Shown here one piece after another: positions 55,303 to 63,788 of a stretch of 64,000 nucleotides of DNA. The first letter of the stretch is position 1, and each line of letters begins with the position of its first letter. The notes under the pieces are model-generated. The model had not been told where the DNA came from and searched no databases. It was given only the letters and a program-made list of their open reading frames with translations. A program made the position numbers and the translations under genes. The stretch spans positions 1,935,501-1,999,500 of the forward strand of contig NZ_CP094846.1 in the NCBI RefSeq assembly GCF_022832975.1. The letters are read 5' to 3'. This DNA comes from Ornithobacterium rhinotracheale (lineage in GTDB: Bacteria > Bacteroidota > Bacteroidia > Flavobacteriales > Weeksellaceae).

Positions 55303-56040
55303 ATGAAAGTCGCATTATTCATTCCATGTTATATAGACGCGGTGTATCCCGAAGTGGGCATCGCAACACTTGAACTTTTAGAAAAATTAGGCGTAGAAGT
55401 AGAATATCCGCTCAACCAAACTTGCTGTGGGCAGCCCATGGGCAACGAAGGTGAAAGTGCCAAGAAAACAGAAGAGAATTTCTGCAAAAACTTTGCGGGC
55501 TACGACACCATCGTGTGCCCTGCAGGGAGCTGTGTAAAACATGTGCGCGAGCATATGCATTCGGTGGAGCAAACGCCCGAAGTAAAGAAAATCAGACAAA
55601 ACACCTACGAGCTTGTGGAATTCATTCACGATGTGTTGGGGATTAAAGATTTTTCGTCGGTTTCGTTCCCGCATACGATTGCCATTCACAATTCGTGCAG
55701 TGCAATTCGTGGGCTACACTTGACCTCTCGCTCTGAATGGCAAGAGCCTCGTTTCAATAAAACAGAAACTTTGCTTGCTAGGGTAAAAGACATTAACATT
55801 ATTCATATCGACCGCCCCGATGAATGTTGTGGTTTTGGGGGAACTTTCTGTGCGACAGATCCTACGGTATCGGGTAAAATGGGTAGCGACAAAATTGCCG
55901 ACTACACTCGCCACAATGTGGAATATGTGGTATCTCCCGATATGTCTTGCATGATGCACCAGAGTGGTGTGGCGAGCCGAGAAAAATCTGAATTAAAGTT
56001 TGTACACATCGCACAAGTTTTAAACGAAGGTCCTTTTTAA
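55303..56040 (+). CDS. lutA: lactate utilization protein LutA (Fe-S subunit)
   Basis: A 245-residue cysteine-rich (CCG-domain) protein of the LutABC L-lactate oxidation complex, related to the iron-sulfur subunits of glycolate oxidase and heterodisulfide reductase. Two CCG motifs are visible: NQTCCGQPMGNEG (near residue 41) and DECCGFGGTFC (near 168). It begins the lutA-lutB-lutC locus and is 13 bases before lutB. Substrate inferred from the operon rather than from this subunit. Confidence 0.9.
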   Translation: MKVALFIPCYIDAVYPEVGIATLELLEKLGVEVEYPLNQTCCGQPMGNEGESAKKTEENFCKNFAGYDTIVCPAGSCVKHVREHMHSVEQTPEVKKIRQNTYELVEFIHDVLGIKDFSSVSFPHTIAIHNSCSAIRGLHLTSRSEWQEPRFNKTETLLARVKDINIIHIDRPDECCGFGGTFCATDPTVSGKMGSDKIADYTRHNVEYVVSPDMSCMMHQSGVASREKSELKFVHIAQVLNEGPF

Positions 56041-56053
56041 AAAATTAGAAATT

Positions 56054-57436
56054 ATGAGCCAAGAAAAAGTAGATATTGTAAAGAATTCCGCCGAATTCAT
56101 CAATCAAGATAATATTCACGAGCCTATGCACGACCGTGTACTCTGGGCATCTCGCATGAAACGCGACAAAGTGGCGAGCGAAATCCCTGAATGGGAACAA
56201 TTACGCGATTTGGCTTCGCAAATCAAGGAGCACACGCTTTCTCACCTCGACCAGTATGTGTTGCAATTTGCAGAAAATGCCGAGAAAAAAGGAATTATTG
56301 TGCATTGGGCTAAAGATGGCGATGAACATAACCAAATCGTTTTAGATATTATTCAAAAAAATAATCGTTCGCGATTGATTAAAAGTAAATCGATGTTGCA
56401 AGAAGAATGTGGCATGACACCTTTTTTGGAACAACACGGCATAGAAGTCGTGGAGTCCGACCTTGGCGAACGAATTCAGCAACTTTCTCAAGAACGACCA
56501 AGCCATATCGTGGTGCCTGCCGTGCACAAAACTGTGGAAGATGTGTCTAAACTTTTTGCCGAAAAGATTGGAACAGATCCCAACAACAACGATGCGGTAA
56601 AACTCACCGAAGCGATGCGACAAAACGCTCGTCCTAAATTTTTAAAAGCCGATGTCGGAATGACGGGTGCTAATTTCGCCATCGCCGAAACGGGAACTTT
56701 TGTGGTCTGCACCAACGAAGGAAACGCAGACCTCACCGCTAGTTTGCCTAATCTGCACATCGCAAGTATTGGGATAGAGAAAATCATTCCTCGCGTAGAA
56801 GACATGGGCGTATTCATTCGTTTGCTTTCTCGTAGTGCGTTGGGAACACCCGCTACGCAATACACTTCGCATTTTTCCGCGCCACGAGACGGTGCCGAAA
56901 TGCACATCGTGCTGGTAGACAATGGGCGCTCAAAAAGATTAGGAAACGATGATTTCTGGAAAGCTTTGAAATGCATCCGTTGTGGCGCTTGTATGAACAC
57001 TTGCCCTGTGTATCGTAGAAGTGGTGGTTTGGCTTATGGTGCCACTTATTCAGGGCCAATCGGTATTATTCTCGACCCGAGCTATGACGAAGAAAAATAC
57101 TCCGAACTGCCCTTTCACTCCTCGCTCTGTGGCTCTTGTACCGAGGTTTGCCCCGTGCATATCAACATTTCCGACCAAATTATGAAATGGCGCCAAGTGA
57201 TGGTGCGCCACAAGCATATGCCTTGGGCAAGGCGCAAAATGTTTGACGCTGCCGACCAAGTGTTAGGCTCGCCCAAGCTCTTCCGCACCGCCGAAAAAGT
57301 GGGGCATTATGCCGAGAAATTTGCCCCCGATGCGCTGATTTACTTCAAGGCAAACGGCTATGGCGAGTTCCACGATATGCCCGAAATTAAAAAACAAACT
57401 TTCCGCGATTGGTATTTAAAGAACCGGAAGGAGTGA
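56054..57436 (+). CDS. lutB: lactate utilization protein LutB
   Basis: A 460-residue ferredoxin-like/LUD protein of lactate oxidation. The LUD-type N-terminal part is followed by two 4Fe-4S ferredoxin motifs: CIRCGACMNTCP near residue 308 and CGSCTEVCP near 359. It ends KNRKE, the full tail. The last ~55 codons are noticeably GC-richer than the start, and the same tail exists again as an AT-richer, diverged copy at 58048-58242, suggesting that this 3' end was replaced by recombination. Confidence 0.9.
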   Translation: MSQEKVDIVKNSAEFINQDNIHEPMHDRVLWASRMKRDKVASEIPEWEQLRDLASQIKEHTLSHLDQYVLQFAENAEKKGIIVHWAKDGDEHNQIVLDIIQKNNRSRLIKSKSMLQEECGMTPFLEQHGIEVVESDLGERIQQLSQERPSHIVVPAVHKTVEDVSKLFAEKIGTDPNNNDAVKLTEAMRQNARPKFLKADVGMTGANFAIAETGTFVVCTNEGNADLTASLPNLHIASIGIEKIIPRVEDMGVFIRLLSRSALGTPATQYTSHFSAPRDGAEMHIVLVDNGRSKRLGNDDFWKALKCIRCGACMNTCPVYRRSGGLAYGATYSGPIGIILDPSYDEEKYSELPFHSSLCGSCTEVCPVHINISDQIMKWRQVMVRHKHMPWARRKMFDAADQVLGSPKLFRTAEKVGHYAEKFAPDALIYFKANGYGEFHDMPEIKKQTFRDWYLKNRKE

Positions 57437-57482
57437 TTTAAATTAATTCTCGAACTTTACCCCCACAAAAAAATCAAAAACA

Positions 57483-57839
57483 ATGACAATTGAACTGCTA
57501 TACAAACTCGTAACTGTGCTGGTGGCCTTAGAGTGTTTCTACATTATGTATTTGGAAACTTTTGCCACTACCTCCCACCAAACGGCTAAGGTTTTTGGCA
57601 TTTCGCCCGAAAAATTGGCGCAAAAGGAGGTGCAAAACCTCTTTAAAAACCAAGGTATCTACAACGGATTGCTGGGCGTGGGCTTGCTCTATGGGCTCTA
57701 TTTTCAGCCGGCTCTCATTCCCGTGATTTTTGCCTACATCGCGCTGGTGGCAAGCTACGGCGCCCTCACGGTGCACCCCAAAATCCTGCTGACCCAAGGC
57801 GGACTGCCTATCATTGGGCTGGTGCTTGGGTTGTTTTAG
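57483..57839 (+). CDS. DUF1304-family membrane protein
   Basis: A 118-residue inner-membrane protein with four hydrophobic segments, matching the DUF1304 family (length ~120, starts with a helix containing LECFYIMYLETF). Function unknown. It is out of place inside the lut locus: it sits between lutB and the duplicated lutB tail, is GC-richer than its neighbours, and is followed by GC-rich direct repeats. I infer it arrived with a recombination event. Confidence 0.8.
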   Translation: MTIELLYKLVTVLVALECFYIMYLETFATTSHQTAKVFGISPEKLAQKEVQNLFKNQGIYNGLLGVGLLYGLYFQPALIPVIFAYIALVASYGALTVHPKILLTQGGLPIIGLVLGLF

Positions 57840-57900
57840 GCGGATATATCTTTTTCCAGATAGAAACGAATTGCCAGCGGGGCTACCCGCCCGTTTCCGT

Positions 57901-57974
57901 GTGGAAATTTGTCCAAAATCTCCGTTTTGCGCCTTTTCCAAGTGGAAATTTGTGTAAAACCGCCGTTTTGCGCC
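57901..57974. repeat. two direct repeats of 33 bases
   Basis: Units 57901-57933 and 57942-57974 are nearly the same (both begin GTGGAAATTTGT and end CCGTTTTGCGCC), period 41, with four differences in the middle. Each is preceded by TTTCC and can form a short hairpin with its GGAAA. They are GC-richer than the flanks and may be one member of a dispersed family. Confidence 0.75.
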
Positions 57975-58047
57975 CGTGGAGTTTTGTTGTTGGGGCAAAA
58001 ACCTTAGAACGATAGCAATTGCTCCCGATAATACTCATACTGCTTCT

Positions 58048-58242
58048 GCCGTAGGGCGATTTCTTTGGGCAAACCCTACTCTATTTAAAATGGCAGAAAA
58101 AATGGGACATTATGGCGAAAAATTCACGCCAAACGCTTTGATTTATCTAAAAGCAAATGGCTACGGACAATTTCACGATATGCCTAAAGTGAAAAAAGAA
58201 ACCTTTAGAGATTGGTATTTAAAAAATAGAAAAGAGAAGTAA
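58048..58242 (+). pseudogene. lutB: duplicated 3' fragment of lutB
   Basis: Encodes a diverged copy of the lutB C-terminus: the stretch AEKMGHYGEK...WYLKNRKEK aligns with the intact lutB end at about 39 of 48 residues, with many silent differences. It has no start of its own; the frame is open back to 57976 only by chance. Its AT-rich codon use matches the genome, so it is probably the resident lutB end displaced by an incoming allele. Confidence 0.8.
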
Positions 58243-58318
58243 TTAAAAAGAACTATTTTAAGTTCAGAAATATTAATTTTCTGAATTATTTAAATATCTC
58301 AAATAAAAAATCACCACC

Positions 58319-58912
58319 ATGACAACCAAAGAAAAAATATTAAACGACATAAGACAAAATCTCCCTAAAAGAGAGAAAGTAGCGCATCCTGAAATTCCTA
58401 CTTTTGAAAAAGAAGGTGTAGACTTGCTTGCTACTTTTAAAAAGAATCTGGAAATCGCAGCGGGAAAATGGCACGAAGTCAATTCGATAGAAGAGGCGCA
58501 AGAAATCGTAAAAAATGAATTTCCAGATGCAAAAGTGATTTGTTCGGTGACCGATGAATGGCAAGGCAACAAGCCCGTGGGCAGTATCGACCACCCGCAA
58601 GATTTAGCCGATGTAGATTTAGGCATTATTCGAGCTGAGTTTGGCGTGGCTGAAATGGGAATGGTTTGGCTTACCGAAAAAGATTTAAAAGTGAATGCCA
58701 TTGGATTTTTATCTCAGCATTTAATCATCTTGCTCGACCCAAATAAACTCACCGAAAACATGCACACTGCCTACCATAAACTGGATTTAATGGGCATTAA
58801 ATACGGAAACTTTATGATGGGGCCTTCTGCCACTGCCGACATCCAAGCGACCTTGGTACACGGCGCCCAAGGAGCACGAAGCCTCACCGTCTTCTTTTTA
58901 CCCGAGGCTTAA
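58319..58912 (+). CDS. lutC: lactate utilization protein LutC (LUD domain)
   Basis: A 197-residue LUD-domain protein (YkgG/LutC family). Visible features are an N-terminal helix (TKEKILNDIRQNLPKRE), the EFGVAEMGMVWLTEKD segment with the family's Glu-rich core (near residue 103), and the closing GPSATADIQATLVHGAQGARSL (near 163). It completes the LutABC set, but is separated from lutB by the DUF1304 gene, the repeats and the lutB fragment. Confidence 0.9.
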   Translation: MTTKEKILNDIRQNLPKREKVAHPEIPTFEKEGVDLLATFKKNLEIAAGKWHEVNSIEEAQEIVKNEFPDAKVICSVTDEWQGNKPVGSIDHPQDLADVDLGIIRAEFGVAEMGMVWLTEKDLKVNAIGFLSQHLIILLDPNKLTENMHTAYHKLDLMGIKYGNFMMGPSATADIQATLVHGAQGARSLTVFFLPEA

Positions 58913-58918
58913 AATCAC

Positions 58919-58955
58919 AAAAAAACGCAAGAAATATAAATTCTTGCGTTTTTTA
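58919..58955 (+). terminator. terminator after lutC
   Basis: Fourteen bases (58920-58933) pair with 58941-58954 (core CGCAAGAA / TTCTTGCG) with a T run; also faces radA on the minus strand. Confidence 0.85.
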
Positions 58956-58970
58956 TGTTTAAAAAATGCT

Positions 58971-60326
58971 TTAAAATAGCAATTTGTACAAATCTCCAAT
59001 ATTGCCGAGCATTTCTACTCTAATGTTGAAATTTGAGGTATTGACTTTATTGTATTTAGAAATAAAAATCACATCATATCCTAATTTTTCGGCTTCGGAA
59101 ATACGCTGATCGACACGACTAACTGGTCTAATTTCTCCACTCAATCCTACTTCTGCAGCAAAACAACAATTATCTGGCAATGTTTCGTTTTCATAAGACG
59201 ATAAAATCGCACAAACCACTGCTAAATCTATCGCAGGATCATCTACACGGATTCCACCCGTGATGTTCAAAAATACATCTTTAGCTCCCAATTGAAAACC
59301 TGCTCTTTTTTCTAGCACCGCCAAAAGCATATTAAGTCTTTTAATATCATAGCCCGTAGTGGAGCGTTGTGGCGTGCCATACACCGCCGTGCTCACCAAG
59401 GCTTGAATCTCAATTAACATCGGTCGCATGCCCTCCATGGTAGATGCCACGGCATTTCCGCTGAGCGGCTGGTCTTTTGCCGAAATCAAAACTTCGCTCG
59501 GGTTGCTCACCTCTCGCAATCCCACACCTTGCATTTCATAGATTCCTAATTCTGCCGTAGAGCCAAATCGGTTTTTCTGCGCACGCAATAATCTGTAAAT
59601 ATGATTTCTTTCACCCTCAAATTGCAACACCACATCCACCATGTGCTCCAGTATTTTAGGTCCTGCAATGTTTCCTTCTTTGGTAATATGCCCCACCAAA
59701 ATCACGGGCGTATTGGTTTGCTTGGCAAAACGAATGAGCTCTGCAGTGCATTCTCTGATTTGCGAAACACTCCCTGGCGAAGATTCCACCAATTGCGTCT
59801 GCAATGTCTGAATTGAATCTATAATTAAAACATTGGGCTGAATTTCTTTGGCTTGTTTAAAGATTTTTTGCGTCTGTGTTTCGGTCAAAACAAAGCAAGA
59901 ATCTGTCCCAATCCCTATGCGCTCGGCACGGAGTTTAATTTGCGTGGCACTTTCCTCTCCCGAAACATACAAAACCTTTAAATGATTTAGGCTTAAAGCC
60001 ACTTGCAGCAAAAGCGTAGATTTCCCAATGCCTGGCTCTCCGCCCAAAAGCACCACAGAACCTAACACCAATCCTCCGCCCAAAACTCTATCGAGCTCGG
60101 CATTTTTGGTAGTAATTCTGGCTTCGTTGGTCTTAGGAATATCATGAATATTAAACAAAACGGGCGTTTTTACGCTATCGTCTTTCCATGGTGTGGCGGG
60201 TTCATTTTTCTCCACGACTTCTTCTACAATGGTATTCCACTCTCCACAAGCGTTACATTTCCCAAGCCACTGCGCGTGGCGTGTCCCACAATTCTGACAA
60301 TAAAAAACGGTTTTAGCTTTAGCCAT
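58971..60326 (-). CDS. radA: DNA repair protein RadA
   Basis: A RecA-like helicase that drives branch migration in recombination. It has 451 residues. An N-terminal C4 zinc finger (CQNCGTRH, then GKCNACGEW), Walker A GGEPGIGKST near residue 95, the KNRFGS motif near 248, and a C-terminal Lon-protease-like domain are all present. It lies four bases after the Rieske-like lipoprotein gene on the same strand. Confidence 0.96.
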   Translation of the reverse strand: MAKAKTVFYCQNCGTRHAQWLGKCNACGEWNTIVEEVVEKNEPATPWKDDSVKTPVLFNIHDIPKTNEARITTKNAELDRVLGGGLVLGSVVLLGGEPGIGKSTLLLQVALSLNHLKVLYVSGEESATQIKLRAERIGIGTDSCFVLTETQTQKIFKQAKEIQPNVLIIDSIQTLQTQLVESSPGSVSQIRECTAELIRFAKQTNTPVILVGHITKEGNIAGPKILEHMVDVVLQFEGERNHIYRLLRAQKNRFGSTAELGIYEMQGVGLREVSNPSEVLISAKDQPLSGNAVASTMEGMRPMLIEIQALVSTAVYGTPQRSTTGYDIKRLNMLLAVLEKRAGFQLGAKDVFLNITGGIRVDDPAIDLAVVCAILSSYENETLPDNCCFAAEVGLSGEIRPVSRVDQRISEAEKLGYDVIFISKYNKVNTSNFNIRVEMLGNIGDLYKLLF

Positions 60327-60330
60327 AAAT

Positions 60331-60792
60331 TTAATTAAAGATTACAATAAAATTTCTCTCTTGCTGCACAGCGTATTGGTACAAAGGTACGCCATTTGTG
60401 GCAGAATTTATAGGCATACCTGTATTGAGCATCCATTCGGCACCATTTTCTGGACAAACCACTTTTATATCATCCACCACTTCTAGCGTAGATTTAGCCG
60501 TGGGGCAAATCTGTGGTGCGTTTCGGTCATAAGCCAAAAATCTTGTCCCCGTATTTACGATAATTAAACCTCTTCCTCCATTGGTGCCATCGGGGTTTAA
60601 AACTACATAACCCATTGGGCTTTGCAACGGAATTAATTGCGGCGTATTGAGTGAGTAGCGAGCATTTACATACGAGCGCGGCATACAATTAGAACGCCCT
60701 TGATCGCTACTACACGACAAAACACAAATCATTATAAAAGAAACGATTATCTGTTTTAAAAGATTTTTATTCAAAATTTTAAACTTGTACAT
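60331..60792 (-). CDS. lipoprotein with degenerate Rieske-like fold
   Basis: A 153-residue lipoprotein, lipobox near VLSCSSD (Cys about residue 27). The second half resembles a Rieske [2Fe-2S] domain: AYDRNAPQICP, then VVCPENGAEWMLNTG, then PLYQYAVQQ. The paired Cys are kept, but the histidines of the usual CxH and CxxH clusters are missing, so an iron-sulfur cluster is unlikely. The gene leads radA by four bases; why it is linked to DNA repair is not clear. Confidence 0.65.
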   Translation of the reverse strand: MYKFKILNKNLLKQIIVSFIMICVLSCSSDQGRSNCMPRSYVNARYSLNTPQLIPLQSPMGYVVLNPDGTNGGRGLIIVNTGTRFLAYDRNAPQICPTAKSTLEVVDDIKVVCPENGAEWMLNTGMPINSATNGVPLYQYAVQQERNFIVIFN

Positions 60793-60815
60793 TTCGTAAA
60801 TGTTTTTTATATTTG
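60784..60815 (+). promoter_or_regulatory. promoter of greA
   Basis: CTTG (60784-60787), 20 bases, TATATTTG (60808-60815): an exact -7 box, -33 with one mismatch. Transcription would begin at about 60821-60824, immediately before the hairpin below. Confidence 0.6.
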
Positions 60816-60823
60816 CTTTTTAC

Positions 60824-60872
60824 AACATAGTTCCGCACTGCAATGGTGTGGAGTTATGTTTTTTATTTTTTT
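60824..60872 (+). terminator. intrinsic terminator at the 5' end of the greA mRNA
   Basis: Bases 60824-60838 pair completely with 60846-60860 (15 bp, three G-U pairs, seven-base loop), followed by a U-rich tract at 60861-60872. It lies between the promoter and greA, so a full-length greA mRNA must pass a terminator. It suggests feedback attenuation or an sRNA product. Confidence 0.75.
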
Positions 60873-60889
60873 ATAATTAAATCAAAGAT

Positions 60890-61375
60890 ATGGCAAATTT
60901 ACAATATGTAACCAAAGAAGGTTTGGATAAATTACGCGAAGAGCTAAAATATCTAGAAAGTGTTGAAAGACCAAGAATTTCTCAACAAATTGCCGAGGCT
61001 AGAGATAAAGGTGATTTGTCTGAAAATGCTGAATACGATGCAGCTAAAGAAGCACAAGGATTGCTAGAATCTAAAATTTCTAAATTGCAAGACCAAGTGG
61101 CCAATGCTCGTGTAATAGATAAATCTCAATTAGATTCCTCCAAGGTTTCCATCCTCTCTACCGTGAAAATCAAAAACTTGGCAAACGGACAAGAGATGAA
61201 ATATACACTTGTTCCTGAAACTGAGGCTGACTTAAAAGCGGGAAAAATTGCAGTAAGCACCCCAATTGCCAAAGGTTTATTAGGCAAAGAATTGGGCGAA
61301 AAAGCTGAAATCAAGTTACCAAATGGTAATGTTTTAAATTTTGAAATCACTGAATTAAGTTTAGGAGAAGAATAA
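60890..61375 (+). CDS. greA: transcription elongation factor GreA
   Basis: Rescues backtracked RNA polymerase by promoting transcript cleavage. It has 161 residues. The N-terminal coiled coil ends in the acidic tip region ARDKGDLSENAEYDAAKEAQ (near residues 42-61), the family's signature D/E pair. The C-terminal FKBP-like domain begins at about residue 80. It lies two bases before the HIT gene, which is probably cotranscribed. Confidence 0.97.
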   Translation: MANLQYVTKEGLDKLREELKYLESVERPRISQQIAEARDKGDLSENAEYDAAKEAQGLLESKISKLQDQVANARVIDKSQLDSSKVSILSTVKIKNLANGQEMKYTLVPETEADLKAGKIAVSTPIAKGLLGKELGEKAEIKLPNGNVLNFEITELSLGEE

Positions 61376-61376
61376 A

Positions 61377-61766
61377 ATGGCTAGTATTTTCACCAAAATC
61401 ATCAATGGAGAAATTCCTGCTTATAAAATCGCTGAAAACGAAGATTATATTGCGTTTTTAGACGCATTCCCTATTGCTAAAGGTCACACGCTTGTGGTTC
61501 CAAAACAAGAAACCGACCGAATTTGGGATTTATCTCCAGAGCAATTCAATGGCTTAATGGCTTTTGCTTACAAAGTGGCTCATGCTATCGAGAAAAGCAT
61601 CGATTGCAATCGTGTGGGCGTTTCTGTCATGGGGCTAGAAGTACCACACGCACATGTGCACCTCGTGCCAATGAATGACATGGGCGAAATGAATTTTGCC
61701 AATAAGATTGATATTTCCAAAGAAGAAATGGAAGAAATCAGAGCAAATATTGCTAGCAATATTTAA
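61377..61766 (+). CDS. HIT-family nucleotide hydrolase
   Basis: A 129-residue histidine-triad protein (HinT-like). The active-site HAHVHLVPM triad lies near residue 98, and the N-terminal IFTKIINGEIPAYKIAENED segment is the family opening. These enzymes hydrolyse aminoacyl- or other adenylates. It follows greA by one base and is closed by a bidirectional terminator. Confidence 0.94.
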   Translation: MASIFTKIINGEIPAYKIAENEDYIAFLDAFPIAKGHTLVVPKQETDRIWDLSPEQFNGLMAFAYKVAHAIEKSIDCNRVGVSVMGLEVPHAHVHLVPMNDMGEMNFANKIDISKEEMEEIRANIASNI

Positions 61767-61802
61767 ACGATTTAGTTTTCATGATAAAATGTTTTTAGAA
61801 GT

Positions 61803-61838
61803 AAAAAGGGCTAAAATTAAGTTTTTAGCCCTTTTTTT
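61803..61838. terminator. bidirectional terminator between the HIT gene and rfbD
   Basis: A 14-bp stem: 61803-61816 pairs with 61823-61836 (core AGGGCTAAAA / TTTTAGCCCT), with T runs on both strands. Confidence 0.85.
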
Positions 61839-61840
61839 AT

Positions 61841-62698
61841 TTATAAATCATTTTCTTGTAGCAGTTTCTCTAAGCTAACTTTCCAATCTGGGATTTCCTG
61901 CTCAAAGGTTTCTTTAAAACTAGACAAATCCAGTACAGAATATTTCGGGCGCAGAGCCACAGTAGGAAACGCCGTAGAATCTACGGGATGAATCGTGATA
62001 GAACTTTGCGAAAGCTCCCTAATTGCAGAAGCAAAATCGAACCAAGAAATCTCTCCCTCATTGGTAAAATGATAAATTCCCGATTTTAAACGATTTTTTT
62101 CTAAAATTGATAGAATCGCTAAAGCTAAATCATTCGCATTAGTAGGTGCCCCAATTTGATCATTCACCACAGAAAGCTCATCTTTTTCGCGGAATAATCT
62201 CAACATTGTTTTCACGAAGTTTTTGCCAAACTCGCTATACACCCAAGCTGTGCGGATCACAATTGTTTGGGGATTATGGGCAAAAGCTAGCTCCTCTCCT
62301 GCTAATTTGGTTTTACCATAAATATTGAGCGGATTTGTTTTTTCATCTGGCAATATAGGCGTAGAAAAATCTCCATCAAAAACATAATCCGTAGAAATAT
62401 GAATGAACCACGCATCTTGCAAACGAGCTGCTTCGGCTAAATAGCCCACGGCATCGGCATTTACTTTTCGTGCGATTTCTTGCTCTGTTTCAGCCAAATC
62501 CACTGTGGTATAGGCGGCACAATTAATCACAAAATCAAATGTATTTTGCGCAAAAAATTCTTTCACCGCCTCGGGGTTAGTAATGTCTAAAGTAGCGACA
62601 TCGGTAAAAGTAAATTTAAAATCGGGATAGTTCGATGCTATTTTTTGAATACAACTTCCTAATTGTCCGTTTCCTCCTGTAACTAAAACTTGTTTCAT
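61841..62698 (-). CDS. rfbD: dTDP-4-dehydrorhamnose reductase
   Basis: The final step of dTDP-L-rhamnose synthesis for surface polysaccharide. It has 285 residues. The NADPH motif TGGNGQLGS is near residue 7, and the YxxxK active site (IYGKTK) near 131. The rest fits the RmlD_sub_bind family, with NCAAYTTVDLAE near 60. No other rml genes are in the window, so the pathway genes are scattered. Confidence 0.93.
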   Translation of the reverse strand: MKQVLVTGGNGQLGSCIQKIASNYPDFKFTFTDVATLDITNPEAVKEFFAQNTFDFVINCAAYTTVDLAETEQEIARKVNADAVGYLAEAARLQDAWFIHISTDYVFDGDFSTPILPDEKTNPLNIYGKTKLAGEELAFAHNPQTIVIRTAWVYSEFGKNFVKTMLRLFREKDELSVVNDQIGAPTNANDLALAILSILEKNRLKSGIYHFTNEGEISWFDFASAIRELSQSSITIHPVDSTAFPTVALRPKYSVLDLSSFKETFEQEIPDWKVSLEKLLQENDL

Positions 62699-62765
62699 AA
62701 AACAAATTTACTTTTAATTATGGAAAGAAAACTGAAAAATATCTAAAAATCGATTTTTCAGACAT

Positions 62766-62801
62766 AAAAAAATCTCTAAAACTTTTGTCTTAGAGATTTT
62801 T
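62766..62801 (-). terminator. terminator after tRNA-Cys
   Basis: AAAATCTCTAA (about 62769-62779) pairs with TTAGAGATTTT; on the minus strand it follows tRNA-Cys directly and ends in a T run. Confidence 0.8.
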
Positions 62802-62874
62802 GGAGGTTTCGAGCGGATTCGAACCGCTGTAGAAGGTTTTGCAGACCTCTGCCTAGCCACTCGGCCACGAAACC
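62801..62874 (-). tRNA. tRNA-Cys (anticodon GCA), CCA encoded
   Basis: On the minus strand, acceptor GGTTTCG/CGAAACC, discriminator T, anticodon loop with GCA (GGTCTGCAAAACC), T-loop TTCGAAT. The terminal CCA is present in the DNA (62803-62801), unlike the other three tRNAs here. Confidence 0.93.
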
Positions 62875-62927
62875 ATTTTTTGGGTTGGGAGTGCAAATAT
62901 AATCAAATATTTTGATTTAGCACAATT

Positions 62928-63788
62928 TTATTGTTTTTTTCCTCGTTTAAAAAGAAAATCTTTCTCCTCTTTAGTCAAACTATTGTAACCTGAACGGGAA
63001 ATTTTCTCCAAAATTTCATCGATATTTTTCTCTTGCTCGGCTTTCCAATCTTGGTATTCGTAGTCATCTCTCGGAGGGGTTTGGCTTTCAGCTTTAGGAT
63101 TTTTATTCATTTTTAAATGACTCTTTTTGCTGAATAATCCATTTAATTTATCTGCCAAACCACCAAAAATATCTTTTCCTTTTTCAAATTGCTTCATATA
63201 CAAATATCCAAACAAAGCACCACCAATATGAGAAACATTTCCGCCTAAATTATTCATACTTAATAAAAAACCAAGTGCAATCAAACCTAATGCGACATGT
63301 AATAATTTCACTGGCGATTGCACAAACGGCAACCTCATCTCTAAATTAGGCTGATATGCCACCATGGCAAAAAACACGGCGTAGATTGCTGCACTTGCTC
63401 CGATTAATCTAGAATCTTCGAATGTGTAAAAATTAAATAAGAGAAGATAAAAAATCCCTCCAACAATTCCTCCAACAAAATAGAAGATTTTAAACGATTT
63501 TTCTCCAAAATATTTAAAGTAAAACTCTGAGACAAAATACAACATCAACATGTTAAACAATAAATGAATTACATCATGGTGCAAAAACATGTATGTAAAT
63601 ATGCTCCATGGTTTGGACCAAAAATCGCTACCGAAAGGACTTAACCCAAAGTATAAATTCAAGTAATCTATATGCTTAATTAGCCCAATAATCCAGCCCA
63701 ATAAAAAAATAGCGACATTGATGTAAATTAATTTAATAGCAATGTTTCCGTTTATAAATTGATTTTTTAGTTTATTGATTAATTCCAT
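62928..63788 (-). CDS. rhomboid-family intramembrane protease
   Basis: A 286-residue membrane protease with six transmembrane segments. The catalytic Ser is in GASAAIYA (near residue 128; the family's GASG with Gly to Ala), and the His in VSHIGGALFG (near 187). HHDVIHLLFNM (near 70) is the conserved His-Asn loop. A Lys/Glu-rich cytosolic tail follows (about 205-286). It overlaps the next rhomboid gene by ten bases: two consecutive rhomboids, as seen in other flavobacteria. Confidence 0.92.
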   Translation of the reverse strand: MELINKLKNQFINGNIAIKLIYINVAIFLLGWIIGLIKHIDYLNLYFGLSPFGSDFWSKPWSIFTYMFLHHDVIHLLFNMLMLYFVSEFYFKYFGEKSFKIFYFVGGIVGGIFYLLLFNFYTFEDSRLIGASAAIYAVFFAMVAYQPNLEMRLPFVQSPVKLLHVALGLIALGFLLSMNNLGGNVSHIGGALFGYLYMKQFEKGKDIFGGLADKLNGLFSKKSHLKMNKNPKAESQTPPRDDYEYQDWKAEQEKNIDEILEKISRSGYNSLTKEEKDFLFKRGKKQ

